IMG/VR virus record: IMGVR_UViG_3300036766_000019
Span: 1-36,522 of that record
Direction: 5' to 3' (one strand)
Origin: a virus
DNA: 36,522 bases
Shown here: positions 6,993-15,612 of the stretch, piece after piece
Numbering within the stretch: position 1 is the stretch's first letter
Layout: each line of letters opens with the position of its first letter
Notes under the pieces: generated by a model
Databases searched by the model: none
What the model saw: the letters and a program-made list of their open reading frames with translations, nothing else
What the model was told of the DNA's origin: nothing
Translations under genes and position numbers: made by a program

Positions 6993-9900
6993 ATGGCACT
7001 TCAGAAACAAAATATTCCTATCGCCTTTGCTCAAGGAGTTGATACCAAAACTGATGATAAACAAGTAGTTGCTGGCAAATTACTTAATCTTCAAAATGGT
7101 CTCTTTACCAATACTGGCAAAATTAATAAACGAAATGGATTAGATTTATTATCAAATCAAATTGATATTACATTTGACCATATTACTGAAGGTCAAGCTT
7201 TATCTACTTATCAAGATCAATTACTATTATTTAATGGTAAGAAAGCATTCTCTAAATTAGAATATAATGAACATTGGTTAGATAAAGGAAGTGTTTCATC
7301 TGTTATTAACAGTACTTTTCAAGTAATTAGGAATGAACATCAACAATTCAATACATCTTCGGCCAAGATTAGTGATTTAGAATGTTATGTTTGGGAAGAT
7401 TCACGAGGCGGGATTAGATACAGTGTGGTGGATTCCATAACGGGCAATTTCCTGGTTGCAGACAAAGTTATAAATAGCAGTGGCGACCGTCCTGCTGTCC
7501 TGGCATTACCTGCCACTGAAAACCTCGCCAGTCAATTTGTAATATTGTATACCAATGGAACCAGCATTCAACTTAATAGAGTTTTTACTGATGCCATCCA
7601 AATATTAAAACCAGTAGAAACTGCAGCTTCAGATTTGCATGAGAATCATGTTTATGATGCTTGTTTAACAAGTAGTTTAACTTATGTAGATAATATCTTA
7701 ACAGCAGCTCATAATAATATTTATTTAGGATATGCAGCTCGTTATAATAGTAGTTTAATTTTTAAGACTCCAAGAGTTATTAAGATTGATTCTGATAATG
7801 TTGAACCTGCAACTTTAGATTTAAGTTTTGTAGTAATAGAAAATGTCAATACTGATGGTTATCAAGCACCAAGGATTATTAGTTTAACAGCATTGGGAGA
7901 TATTTCATTTGGTCAAGCCGGTGCAGCTGCACCTGGTGCTGCAATGATATGGACTACATTATCTTCTATGTGGATTGCTAAAGTGGTAACTTACTATGTA
8001 GGACCATTAGTTCCATTACAAATTACAACACCTTCTACCAATTTTACTATTAGTGAATTAAATAAGATTTCCTTTATCTGGAATGATAGGCCATTTGATG
8101 ATCGAGTTTCATTTCAAATCTTTATGGAATTTGCTAAACCAGAAGAATATCATTATTATGTTAAAGCATGTAAATTAAATGTTTATCTACATGGAGAGTT
8201 TTTAGCTGTAACTCAATTATTTGATATTAAACTTAAAAGAGGAATAGGATTACATTCTAAACCATTTGTTCAAAATGATGTGCCATATATAGTAGCAATT
8301 CATCAATCTAATATAGATTCTACTTTAGATTTACAATCAACTTATTTTATTCTTAATGATCAATTAGAAGTTATTTCTAAAGTAAATGATAATGTATCGG
8401 GTGGTATTGATGATAAACTATGTAATATAGTATTTGATGGATACACTTATAGTAAAGCTCTTACTAAAGAAGGTGAAGATGGATATTTATATTCTCAACA
8501 TTTTCCAGTTAGCAATGGTATTTTTAACTTTGCCTCATTAAAGAAAGGTAAGCTTCAATCAGCAGATAACACGACATTTTCATTAACTGGAGTAACCAAG
8601 ATTGAATTGGATTATGTTTCCAAGAGTCATTTCTCTTCAGCTAATCTAAATGATAATCTTTATGTTATAGGTGGAATTCTTCAGAATTACGATGGAAGTC
8701 AATTCTTTGAGAATAACTTTCATTTATATCCAGAAAATGTTTCATTAGATAATACATTAATGGATGTAACAGTAACTACAACTGGAACTTCTATTGTTGC
8801 ACAAGTCAGTGCCTTTCAAATGGTTGCTGCCACTCGCATTGATCCAGGACAATATTTCACAATTAACACAGCAGTAAATATCGATAGATATTATGTTTGG
8901 TATAAAATAGATGGAATTGGAACTGATCCTGTATTAGCTGGTAGAACTGGATTACAGGTAGATATTAATTCTTATGATGATGGATATACTGTTACAACTA
9001 CAACAGCAACAGTTTTGGCTTTAATATCAGATTTTATCATTCATGCCAATAATACCAATCCTCCATTATTGGTAATAACGAATGCATCTGCTGGTGCTAC
9101 TGGAATACCAACCATTGGAAACATTACAGAAGGTAGTATCTCAAATGGAACCTATTCTTATTTAGCTCTTTGGAAATGGATTGATAACCAAGGTAGAACT
9201 CATCGCAGCACTACTTCAGTGCCTAAACAAATTGTTATCTCCAACGGACTAACAACTAATAGTATTTCTGTCAAGATGCCAATTCTAGATTTAACTAAAA
9301 AAACTGGTATCACATTAGAAATCTATCGAACTGAAGGTAATGGACAAGGAGATTTATTCTATAAAGTAACTCCTCTATTTAATCCAATTACATTAATATC
9401 ATCAACTAATCCAAATATTACAGATGTTTATTTTATTGATACTATGTCAGATGCTGATTTAATTTCCAATGAATTAGTTTATACGACTGGTGGAGTTTTA
9501 GATAATGGCAGTGCATCTGCTTGCTCTATCATTACAACCTTTAAAAACAGGTTATTTATTGCAGGATTAGCAGATAAGAATAAAATTAATTACAGTAAAA
9601 TCTTATCACCAGATGATATTAACTTTGCTGTGGGATTTAATGAAATTTTTAGTAAAGAATTAGATAATAGAGGTGGAATAATAGTTGCATTAGCTCCAAT
9701 GGATGATAAATTGATTATCTTTAAGACTAATCAAATCTTTTTCATTAGTGGAGATGGACCAAATAACATTGGACAAGGAGATTTCTCCGAACCTCAACTA
9801 ATTACTACAGATGTTGGCTGTGATAATGTTAATTCCGTAGTCTTTAGTCCTATTGGATTAATATTTAAGTCTTCAAAAGGTATTTATCTATTAGATAGAT

Positions 9901-10619
9901 CATTACAAGTTAAATATATTGGTGCTCCTGTAGAGAAATTCAATGATTTAACTATCAGTTCAGTAGTATTATTGAGCAGTAAGAATCAAATTAGATATAT
10001 TACTGAAGATGGAGTGGCATTAATTTATGATTATTTCGTAGATCAATGGGGAACATTCACTAATTATCAAGGAGTTGATTGCGATTTATATAAGAATTCC
10101 TTTATTTTATTGAGAAGTGATGGTAGAACCTTCCAAGAAAACACAGATTCCTTTAGTGATGAGACTAATACTGGAAATACTCAACACATTCCATTAGTTT
10201 TAGAAACATCTAATCTTTCTTTAAGTGGATTAAATGGATTTCAAAGAGTATATCGAGTTGAAATACTTGGAGAATATAAAGGCGCACATCATGGAATTGT
10301 TAGTTTCGCATATGATTACTCACCAATTTATACAGATTCGGCATCATTTGATGGATATGATGTAATTGGACAATTCTCTTATGGTGCTATTGGACCATAT
10401 GGAGAGACAGATGGAGATGTATATGGAGGAAATTATATTCCATATCAGTTTAGGATTCATTTAGCACAACAGAAATGTTCAGCAATTAGGATAAAAGTGG
10501 AAGATACACAATCAGCACCATTCAATGAAGGCTTTAATATTTCAGCAATTACATTACAAGCTGGAATGAAGACTGGTCTTAACAAATTGCCAGCTAATAA
10601 AAATGTAGGGAGTTCATAA
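6993..10619 (+). CDS. Tail nozzle-like protein (1208 aa)
   Basis: This is the longest gene in the genome. The start (IPIAFAQGVDTKTDDKQV, then LLNLQNGLFTNTGKINKRNG, residues about 9-50) is the characteristic opening of podovirus nozzle or tail tubular B-type proteins, where a first strand is followed by N-x-x-F-x-x-x-G-K-x-x-K-R-x-G-x-x-x-L. The remainder is beta-rich and consistent with the propeller-like architecture of T7 gp12/P22 gp10-type nozzles, but is longer than those (about 470-800 residues), perhaps from inserted domains around residues 590-760. ILSPDDINFAVGFNEIFSK (about 868-886), followed by LIIFKTNQIFFISGDGPNN, is another pattern I associate with this group. It follows the adaptor/fibre genes and overlaps the next gene TAATG. 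Five DGY tripeptides occur. Confidence 0.68.
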   Translation: MALQKQNIPIAFAQGVDTKTDDKQVVAGKLLNLQNGLFTNTGKINKRNGLDLLSNQIDITFDHITEGQALSTYQDQLLLFNGKKAFSKLEYNEHWLDKGSVSSVINSTFQVIRNEHQQFNTSSAKISDLECYVWEDSRGGIRYSVVDSITGNFLVADKVINSSGDRPAVLALPATENLASQFVILYTNGTSIQLNRVFTDAIQILKPVETAASDLHENHVYDACLTSSLTYVDNILTAAHNNIYLGYAARYNSSLIFKTPRVIKIDSDNVEPATLDLSFVVIENVNTDGYQAPRIISLTALGDISFGQAGAAAPGAAMIWTTLSSMWIAKVVTYYVGPLVPLQITTPSTNFTISELNKISFIWNDRPFDDRVSFQIFMEFAKPEEYHYYVKACKLNVYLHGEFLAVTQLFDIKLKRGIGLHSKPFVQNDVPYIVAIHQSNIDSTLDLQSTYFILNDQLEVISKVNDNVSGGIDDKLCNIVFDGYTYSKALTKEGEDGYLYSQHFPVSNGIFNFASLKKGKLQSADNTTFSLTGVTKIELDYVSKSHFSSANLNDNLYVIGGILQNYDGSQFFENNFHLYPENVSLDNTLMDVTVTTTGTSIVAQVSAFQMVAATRIDPGQYFTINTAVNIDRYYVWYKIDGIGTDPVLAGRTGLQVDINSYDDGYTVTTTTATVLALISDFIIHANNTNPPLLVITNASAGATGIPTIGNITEGSISNGTYSYLALWKWIDNQGRTHRSTTSVPKQIVISNGLTTNSISVKMPILDLTKKTGITLEIYRTEGNGQGDLFYKVTPLFNPITLISSTNPNITDVYFIDTMSDADLISNELVYTTGGVLDNGSASACSIITTFKNRLFIAGLADKNKINYSKILSPDDINFAVGFNEIFSKELDNRGGIIVALAPMDDKLIIFKTNQIFFISGDGPNNIGQGDFSEPQLITTDVGCDNVNSVVFSPIGLIFKSSKGIYLLDRSLQVKYIGAPVEKFNDLTISSVVLLSSKNQIRYITEDGVALIYDYFVDQWGTFTNYQGVDCDLYKNSFILLRSDGRTFQENTDSFSDETNTGNTQHIPLVLETSNLSLSGLNGFQRVYRVEILGEYKGAHHGIVSFAYDYSPIYTDSASFDGYDVIGQFSYGAIGPYGETDGDVYGGNYIPYQFRIHLAQQKCSAIRIKVEDTQSAPFNEGFNISAITLQAGMKTGLNKLPANKNVGSS

Positions 10620-11734
10620 TGGCAATCGCTGGTCAAATTACTTATGATTTATTCAATAGCACTTCCATCGCTACTACGACAGATGGAACAACACTAACTA
10701 CTATTTATACAGCGCCAGCCTTTCAAGCTATCAATGGTGGGGCTGCAATTACATTAGATATTGTTGGCAATGATTTTGCCAATGATTTAATAGCAACATC
10801 TAAAATCTATGTTATGTTAAAAAATGTAGATGGTTATCCAGCTATGGTAGGTAATCCTGCTCATTTAGTGCCATTTGCTATTGGATCAAGTGATGAGTTA
10901 AAGACTTGTTCAGTAATTGTAAATATTTCTGGAACCAATATAACTGTTAAAGTATTAGGAGTTCCTGGTCATACTATTAAATGGACTTGTGCCAGAGATC
11001 CATCTCTATCAGTATTAGATCCTTGGACATCTGTTCCAGTTCCAAATGATGGAACTGTTTTAACTTGGTCAGCAGCAAATTCTCGTTGGGAACCAAATGT
11101 ATTTTCTGTTGCTAGTGTTGGATCTTTTGATATTCAAGGTCAAGTTGATAATGCATTACAAATTATCTCTAATATTTTATATGCTCAATCTGCTACTTTA
11201 GAAAAGCCAGGTATGGTTAATACGGGTGAGCAAACATTTGGTGGTAATAAAACATTCGGAAGTATAGCATCAGCTTCAGTAGTTTCAGTTCCAGGTGCTG
11301 GAGTTATTAATGTTGGAACAGGTGGAACAGGTGGAATTACAATATTTGGTACTAATGGATTAAATTGTGTTCATGGATCAACTTTAGGAAGTGAAGGTAG
11401 TCATAGTGATAATTTTAATGCAATTTATGGAGCGTTAATAACTGATCATTTTAATTTATCTGCCAATTTAAATTTATCTTCAGGTGGAGATGGTTATTAT
11501 GTAATTTTAGTAGATACAACATCTGCTAGATCAATTACATTACCAAGTCCTGCAGCTGCTGGTAGAACTTTAATTATTAAAGATAAAAGTGGAACTGCTG
11601 CCACTCATAATATTACAATCATTAGAAATGGTTCAGAGAAAATTGAAGGAACAGCAGCAAGTTATGTAATGAATACTAATTTCAAAAATATTAAACTAAT
11701 ATCAGATGGCGCCGATTGGTGGATTATAGGTTAA
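10619..11734 (+). CDS. Tail fibre protein, first of a tandem paralogous pair (371 aa)
   Basis: The first 160 residues (MAIAGQITYDLF ... VDGYPAMVG ... HTIKWTCARDP ... W-P) align by eye with the first 160 of the next gene, including LKNVDGYP, HLVPFAIGSSD and IKWTC. The C-terminal 65 residues (AGRTLIIKDKSGTAATHNIT ... WWIIG) are the beta module also present in genes at 5458, 11736 and 24866. The middle is Gly/Ala-rich beta shaft. A receptor-contacting or attachment fibre is likely. The gene starts TAATG on the nozzle gene and so is translationally coupled. Confidence 0.65.
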   Translation: MAIAGQITYDLFNSTSIATTTDGTTLTTIYTAPAFQAINGGAAITLDIVGNDFANDLIATSKIYVMLKNVDGYPAMVGNPAHLVPFAIGSSDELKTCSVIVNISGTNITVKVLGVPGHTIKWTCARDPSLSVLDPWTSVPVPNDGTVLTWSAANSRWEPNVFSVASVGSFDIQGQVDNALQIISNILYAQSATLEKPGMVNTGEQTFGGNKTFGSIASASVVSVPGAGVINVGTGGTGGITIFGTNGLNCVHGSTLGSEGSHSDNFNAIYGALITDHFNLSANLNLSSGGDGYYVILVDTTSARSITLPSPAAAGRTLIIKDKSGTAATHNITIIRNGSEKIEGTAASYVMNTNFKNIKLISDGADWWIIG

Positions 11735-11735
11735 T

Positions 11736-13247
11736 ATGGCAATTAACGGACAAATTAGTTTAGATTTTACTTCTACGGTAGGAACCACTACTGACAGTGC
11801 AACTCTAACTACTATTTTTAGTGAAAGAGCCTTTTTAGCCAATAATGGTGGGCAGACTACTACATTAGAAATTGTAGGATATGATTTAACTAATTTTGAA
11901 GTAGCAACTTGTAAAATCCATATTCAATTAAAGAATGTAGATGGTTATCCAGTTATTGTTGGAACTCCATCTCATATAGTTCCATTTACTATTGGTTCAA
12001 GTGATGCATTAAAAGGATGTATTGCTAATGTTAATATTAATGGAATCAATTTACGAGTTCAGATATTAGGAATAGCTGGAAGAACTATTAAATGGACTTG
12101 TTCCAGAATACCAGCAACTTCTGTTTTAGATAACTGGACGGCAGTTCCTCCAGCATTAGATGGTTATATTAATATTTGGAATGGAACTTTACTCCGTTGG
12201 GAACCAAAGATTATTGGTAATAATCTTATTGCAGGTGCTACGGTAGGTGGAGATTTATCAGGAACTTTACCTAATCCTACTGTTATTGGATTAAGAACTA
12301 AATCTTTAAACTCTTCATTAGCAAGTATAGGAAGTGCTCAAGATGGATATGCCTTAACTTGGGATAATACTGATGGCTATTGGAAAGCCTTACCGACTGC
12401 AATTCAATTTATTGCAGGAGGAGATTTAAGTGGAACATCTATTTCTCAAAATGTAATTAAAATTAGGAACAATGCAGTTAAAGCAGAAACTCTTGGAGCA
12501 TCTCAAGATGGTTATGCATTAACTTGGGTGAATACTAATAACGAATTCGAAGTAAAACCAATTATAGCTTCTAGTAGTGCGCCTTCTGGAGTAGCAGGTG
12601 GTGATTTAGCAGGAACTTATCCTAATCCTACTGTTAAAACAATAACTGGTAAGTATCAAGTTAATCCATTATTATCAATAATAAATCTTGGAGATAATAG
12701 TATTAGTACAGCTAATATTACTTTAACACCTTTTTCTAGTAGTAGTGCTTTAATATTATCAAGTGGGTCAGAAAATGATTTAGGGTTAGGTGGTGGTCAT
12801 AATGTACTCATTACGGCCGGAACCGGATATTCAGTAATAGTTGGTGATGGAACTACTACTCAAGTAGTAATTAAAAATGGTGGTGGAATTGCAAGTATGA
12901 CATTTAATGGTAGAACCATTAGTTATACTGGAAATTTAATTGGACCAATAGTAAGTCCTGTAACTAATTTTAGCTGTACTGATCAAGATGTAATTATATC
13001 AGTAGGACCAATAACAACAAGTATTACTATTACTCTTCCAGGTGATTTTGATTTTGGAAGATCTATAATAGTTAAAGATGCTACTGGAATAGCTGCTACA
13101 CATAATATTATTATTAATGGAAATGGACACGATATTGGTGGGTTTGGAGCGACATATACTATGAATGTTAATTTTCAAAGTAGGCATTTTGTTGCTACAG
13201 GAATTGCAACCGGACCAAATGCTTTTGCTATATGGAGTATCATTTAA
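11736..13247 (+). CDS. Tail fibre protein, second tandem paralogue (503 aa)
   Basis: The N-terminal domain (1-160) is paralogous to that of the preceding gene. It is followed by GGDLSGTLPNPTV and GGDLAGTYPNPTV modules with QDGYALTW connectors (about residues 168-300), a beta shaft, and the C-terminal module (GRSIIVKDATGIAATHNIII). The two genes are one base apart and the next gene begins directly at the stop. The modular plan fits a trimeric fibre whose parts recombine. No catalytic motif is seen. Confidence 0.65.
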   Translation: MAINGQISLDFTSTVGTTTDSATLTTIFSERAFLANNGGQTTTLEIVGYDLTNFEVATCKIHIQLKNVDGYPVIVGTPSHIVPFTIGSSDALKGCIANVNINGINLRVQILGIAGRTIKWTCSRIPATSVLDNWTAVPPALDGYINIWNGTLLRWEPKIIGNNLIAGATVGGDLSGTLPNPTVIGLRTKSLNSSLASIGSAQDGYALTWDNTDGYWKALPTAIQFIAGGDLSGTSISQNVIKIRNNAVKAETLGASQDGYALTWVNTNNEFEVKPIIASSSAPSGVAGGDLAGTYPNPTVKTITGKYQVNPLLSIINLGDNSISTANITLTPFSSSSALILSSGSENDLGLGGGHNVLITAGTGYSVIVGDGTTTQVVIKNGGGIASMTFNGRTISYTGNLIGPIVSPVTNFSCTDQDVIISVGPITTSITITLPGDFDFGRSIIVKDATGIAATHNIIINGNGHDIGGFGATYTMNVNFQSRHFVATGIATGPNAFAIWSII

Positions 13248-15230
13248 ATGAGTTATGATTCAAAATTAGTTGGAGACGCAACTGGACCATTATCTGCTAC
13301 TGTAGTAGAAAAAATCCAAGGCAATCCTATTAAACCAGAAACTGAAGGATCAGCTCAAGATGGCTATGCATTAACTTGGGTCAATGCCGATGGTTACTGG
13401 GAAGCTAAACCTATTCCAACATCTAGTTCAGTAACATTAACTGGAGATGTTTCTGGAGCCAGCTCTGCTAATACTGTAGATAAATTAAAAGGTAAAAATT
13501 TAGCTGTTTCTATGTCTTCTGTTGGATCAGCTCAAGATGGCTATGTTATCACTTGGATCAATGGAAGCACCGAATATCAAACCAAACCTATTCCAACTCA
13601 AACTGCTACAGGTTCAGCAGGAGGCGACTTATCTGGAACCTATCCTAATCCAACTGTAGCTAAAGTTAGAGGCAATGCTTACAAGGCAGAAACTCCTAGT
13701 TCTGCACAAGACGGTTATGTTCCTACTTGGGTAAATGCCAATAATGAATTTGAAGTTAAAAAAATTCCTGTACAAACAGCTACAGGTTCAGCAGGGGGCG
13801 ACTTATCAGGAACCTATCCTAATCCTACCGTTGCTAAAATTCAAAACAATTCAGTTAAGGCAGAAACTCCAAATTTAGATGGATATGTTTTAACTTGGAA
13901 TCAATCTGATACTCGTTGGGAGTCAAGATTACCACCTGTTGCATCTTATGCTGAAATTTCTTATCCAATATTTCCTTGGGATCCAGGATATACAACAAAT
14001 AAAAATTTATTTGGTGGAAATTCTATAGATACAAATACACAATATCCATTAGTATTTACTGTAGCAAGTATATCTTCACCATTATTAGTAACAACTTTAT
14101 CAAAATATTTTCAAGCAAGTAATAATGGTTATAATGCTAATATTACTTTAATTACTTTAACAGATATAGATTATGTTGGACAATCAGATGGACAATATAA
14201 AATTACTTGGTCTATTTCAATGGATCCAACTATAAATGCCTCTGATCATAGATGGGAAATTGTAGTCTGTGTTAATTATGGTCCTCGAAGCACTCCAGTA
14301 GTATTAGTGAATAGCGGTTCTAGTGGTGGTAATCAGAATTCTGTTTCAGGAACTTGTATTTTAAATCTAAAACATAATGATTTTATTACATTAGGTGTTC
14401 AAAGATCAGCATTAACTAATGATACAAATATTTCAGATGATTTTAAATATAGTTCTGCTTGTTTAGATATGAATCGTATAGCAGCAGATTCTGCTATTAC
14501 TGGAGTAGCACCAGACTCTATTTTTAATAGTGGCCATTTACTTCGTTGGTATAAAGAAAATTATGATGGGGCTGGAACTTATGTAGATGAAACTGGAAAT
14601 TATAATACTACACAAGCTAATGCTGGAGAACAACCATCATCTACAACTATTAATGGTCATACTTGTGCTCATTTTGATGGAGGAGATGCTTTAGCAGTTA
14701 CAAATAATACTAGTTTTGCAAATGCTATTTCATCACCACCACATTTTACAATTTTTGGAGTAGTATCACCAGATGATATTACATTAACTGGTAGTTTATG
14801 GGCTCTTAAATATACTAATCCAGGATTTGATTTACAAATCGATCCAGCTCCTGTTGATACTGGAACTTTTGGACGATTAAAAGGCTGGGTAGGAGCGAAT
14901 ACTCATCCAACTTCTAATTATTATTTAAGTAATGATACGGCCTATACATTTATTATGACTTGGTTTGCTCAAGATGGTGCCGATGGATTCGTTAGAGTTT
15001 ATTTAAATGGAAATCTTTCACATTCTCTAATGTATCAAGTATCAACTTATCCAAGCAATGATAATGGTGATTTGCTTGCTATTGGAGCTGCTATGGGGAC
15101 TGATGAAGCTACAATTAGAAATGGATTTACTGGTAAAATAGGCAATACAGGTTTAGCAGATCGTGTTGCAACTCAAACAGAAATAGCACAACTTCATCGT
15201 TATCTTGCAGATTGGGCCGGTATTGAATGA
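13248..15230 (+). CDS. Tail fibre with C-terminal LamG/lectin-like domain (660 aa)
   Basis: The N-terminal 230 residues hold four successive connector units of the type QDGY-x-TW followed by GGDLSGTYPNPTVAK modules. Residues about 420-655 look like a laminin-G/concanavalin-type jelly roll: the DETGNYNTTQ and AHFDGGDALAV segments (D--GN----G ... f-G-d-l), then FTIFGVVSPDD, then YTFIMTWFAQDGADGFVRVY and GFTGKIGNTGLADRV. Such domains bind carbohydrate, so this is the best candidate for a host-glycan receptor-binding protein. It ends four bases into the next gene (ATGA overlap). Confidence 0.68.
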   Translation: MSYDSKLVGDATGPLSATVVEKIQGNPIKPETEGSAQDGYALTWVNADGYWEAKPIPTSSSVTLTGDVSGASSANTVDKLKGKNLAVSMSSVGSAQDGYVITWINGSTEYQTKPIPTQTATGSAGGDLSGTYPNPTVAKVRGNAYKAETPSSAQDGYVPTWVNANNEFEVKKIPVQTATGSAGGDLSGTYPNPTVAKIQNNSVKAETPNLDGYVLTWNQSDTRWESRLPPVASYAEISYPIFPWDPGYTTNKNLFGGNSIDTNTQYPLVFTVASISSPLLVTTLSKYFQASNNGYNANITLITLTDIDYVGQSDGQYKITWSISMDPTINASDHRWEIVVCVNYGPRSTPVVLVNSGSSGGNQNSVSGTCILNLKHNDFITLGVQRSALTNDTNISDDFKYSSACLDMNRIAADSAITGVAPDSIFNSGHLLRWYKENYDGAGTYVDETGNYNTTQANAGEQPSSTTINGHTCAHFDGGDALAVTNNTSFANAISSPPHFTIFGVVSPDDITLTGSLWALKYTNPGFDLQIDPAPVDTGTFGRLKGWVGANTHPTSNYYLSNDTAYTFIMTWFAQDGADGFVRVYLNGNLSHSLMYQVSTYPSNDNGDLLAIGAAMGTDEATIRNGFTGKIGNTGLADRVATQTEIAQLHRYLADWAGIE

Positions 15231-15610
15231 AAATTAGAAAAGCAGATTTAACAACGGATTTACAGCAATTAAGAGGCTGGATGGAGAAATGGCAAATGAC
15301 AACTCTTCCAGATTGGTGGTATCCTGAAGACAACTATATGATTGATGGCATTATATTTGCATCATATTATAAAACTAATAGTAAGTTAGCATATTTAGAG
15401 AATATAGTATCTAATCCAGATTGCATTAAAGAAGATAGATATAAAGCTGTAGAATTAATATCTAAACATATATTTAAGCAAGCTAAAGAAGATGGATTTA
15501 ATTTAGTTTGTGGTTGGACTAATAACAAAAGTATTATTAAGAATTGTAATCAACATGGTATGCATGCAAGCAAGCCAGAATATAGTGTTCTAATAATGGA
15601 TGTGAGGTAA
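15227..15610 (+). CDS. GNAT-like acetyltransferase-fold protein (127 aa)
   Basis: The 127-residue product starts MKIRKADLTTDLQQLRGWME and has the alternating strand-helix pattern of small GNAT-fold proteins. The final part (IFKQAKEDGFNLVCGWTNNK then NCNQHGMHASKPEYSVLIMD) is like the last GNAT strands. A clean Q/R-x-x-G-x-G/A acetyl-CoA motif is not visible, so it may be a degenerate structural relative. Comparable GNAT-like proteins occur beside fibre and ejection genes in several phages. Role unknown. Confidence 0.5.
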   Translation: MKIRKADLTTDLQQLRGWMEKWQMTTLPDWWYPEDNYMIDGIIFASYYKTNSKLAYLENIVSNPDCIKEDRYKAVELISKHIFKQAKEDGFNLVCGWTNNKSIIKNCNQHGMHASKPEYSVLIMDVR

Positions 15611-15612
15611 CT

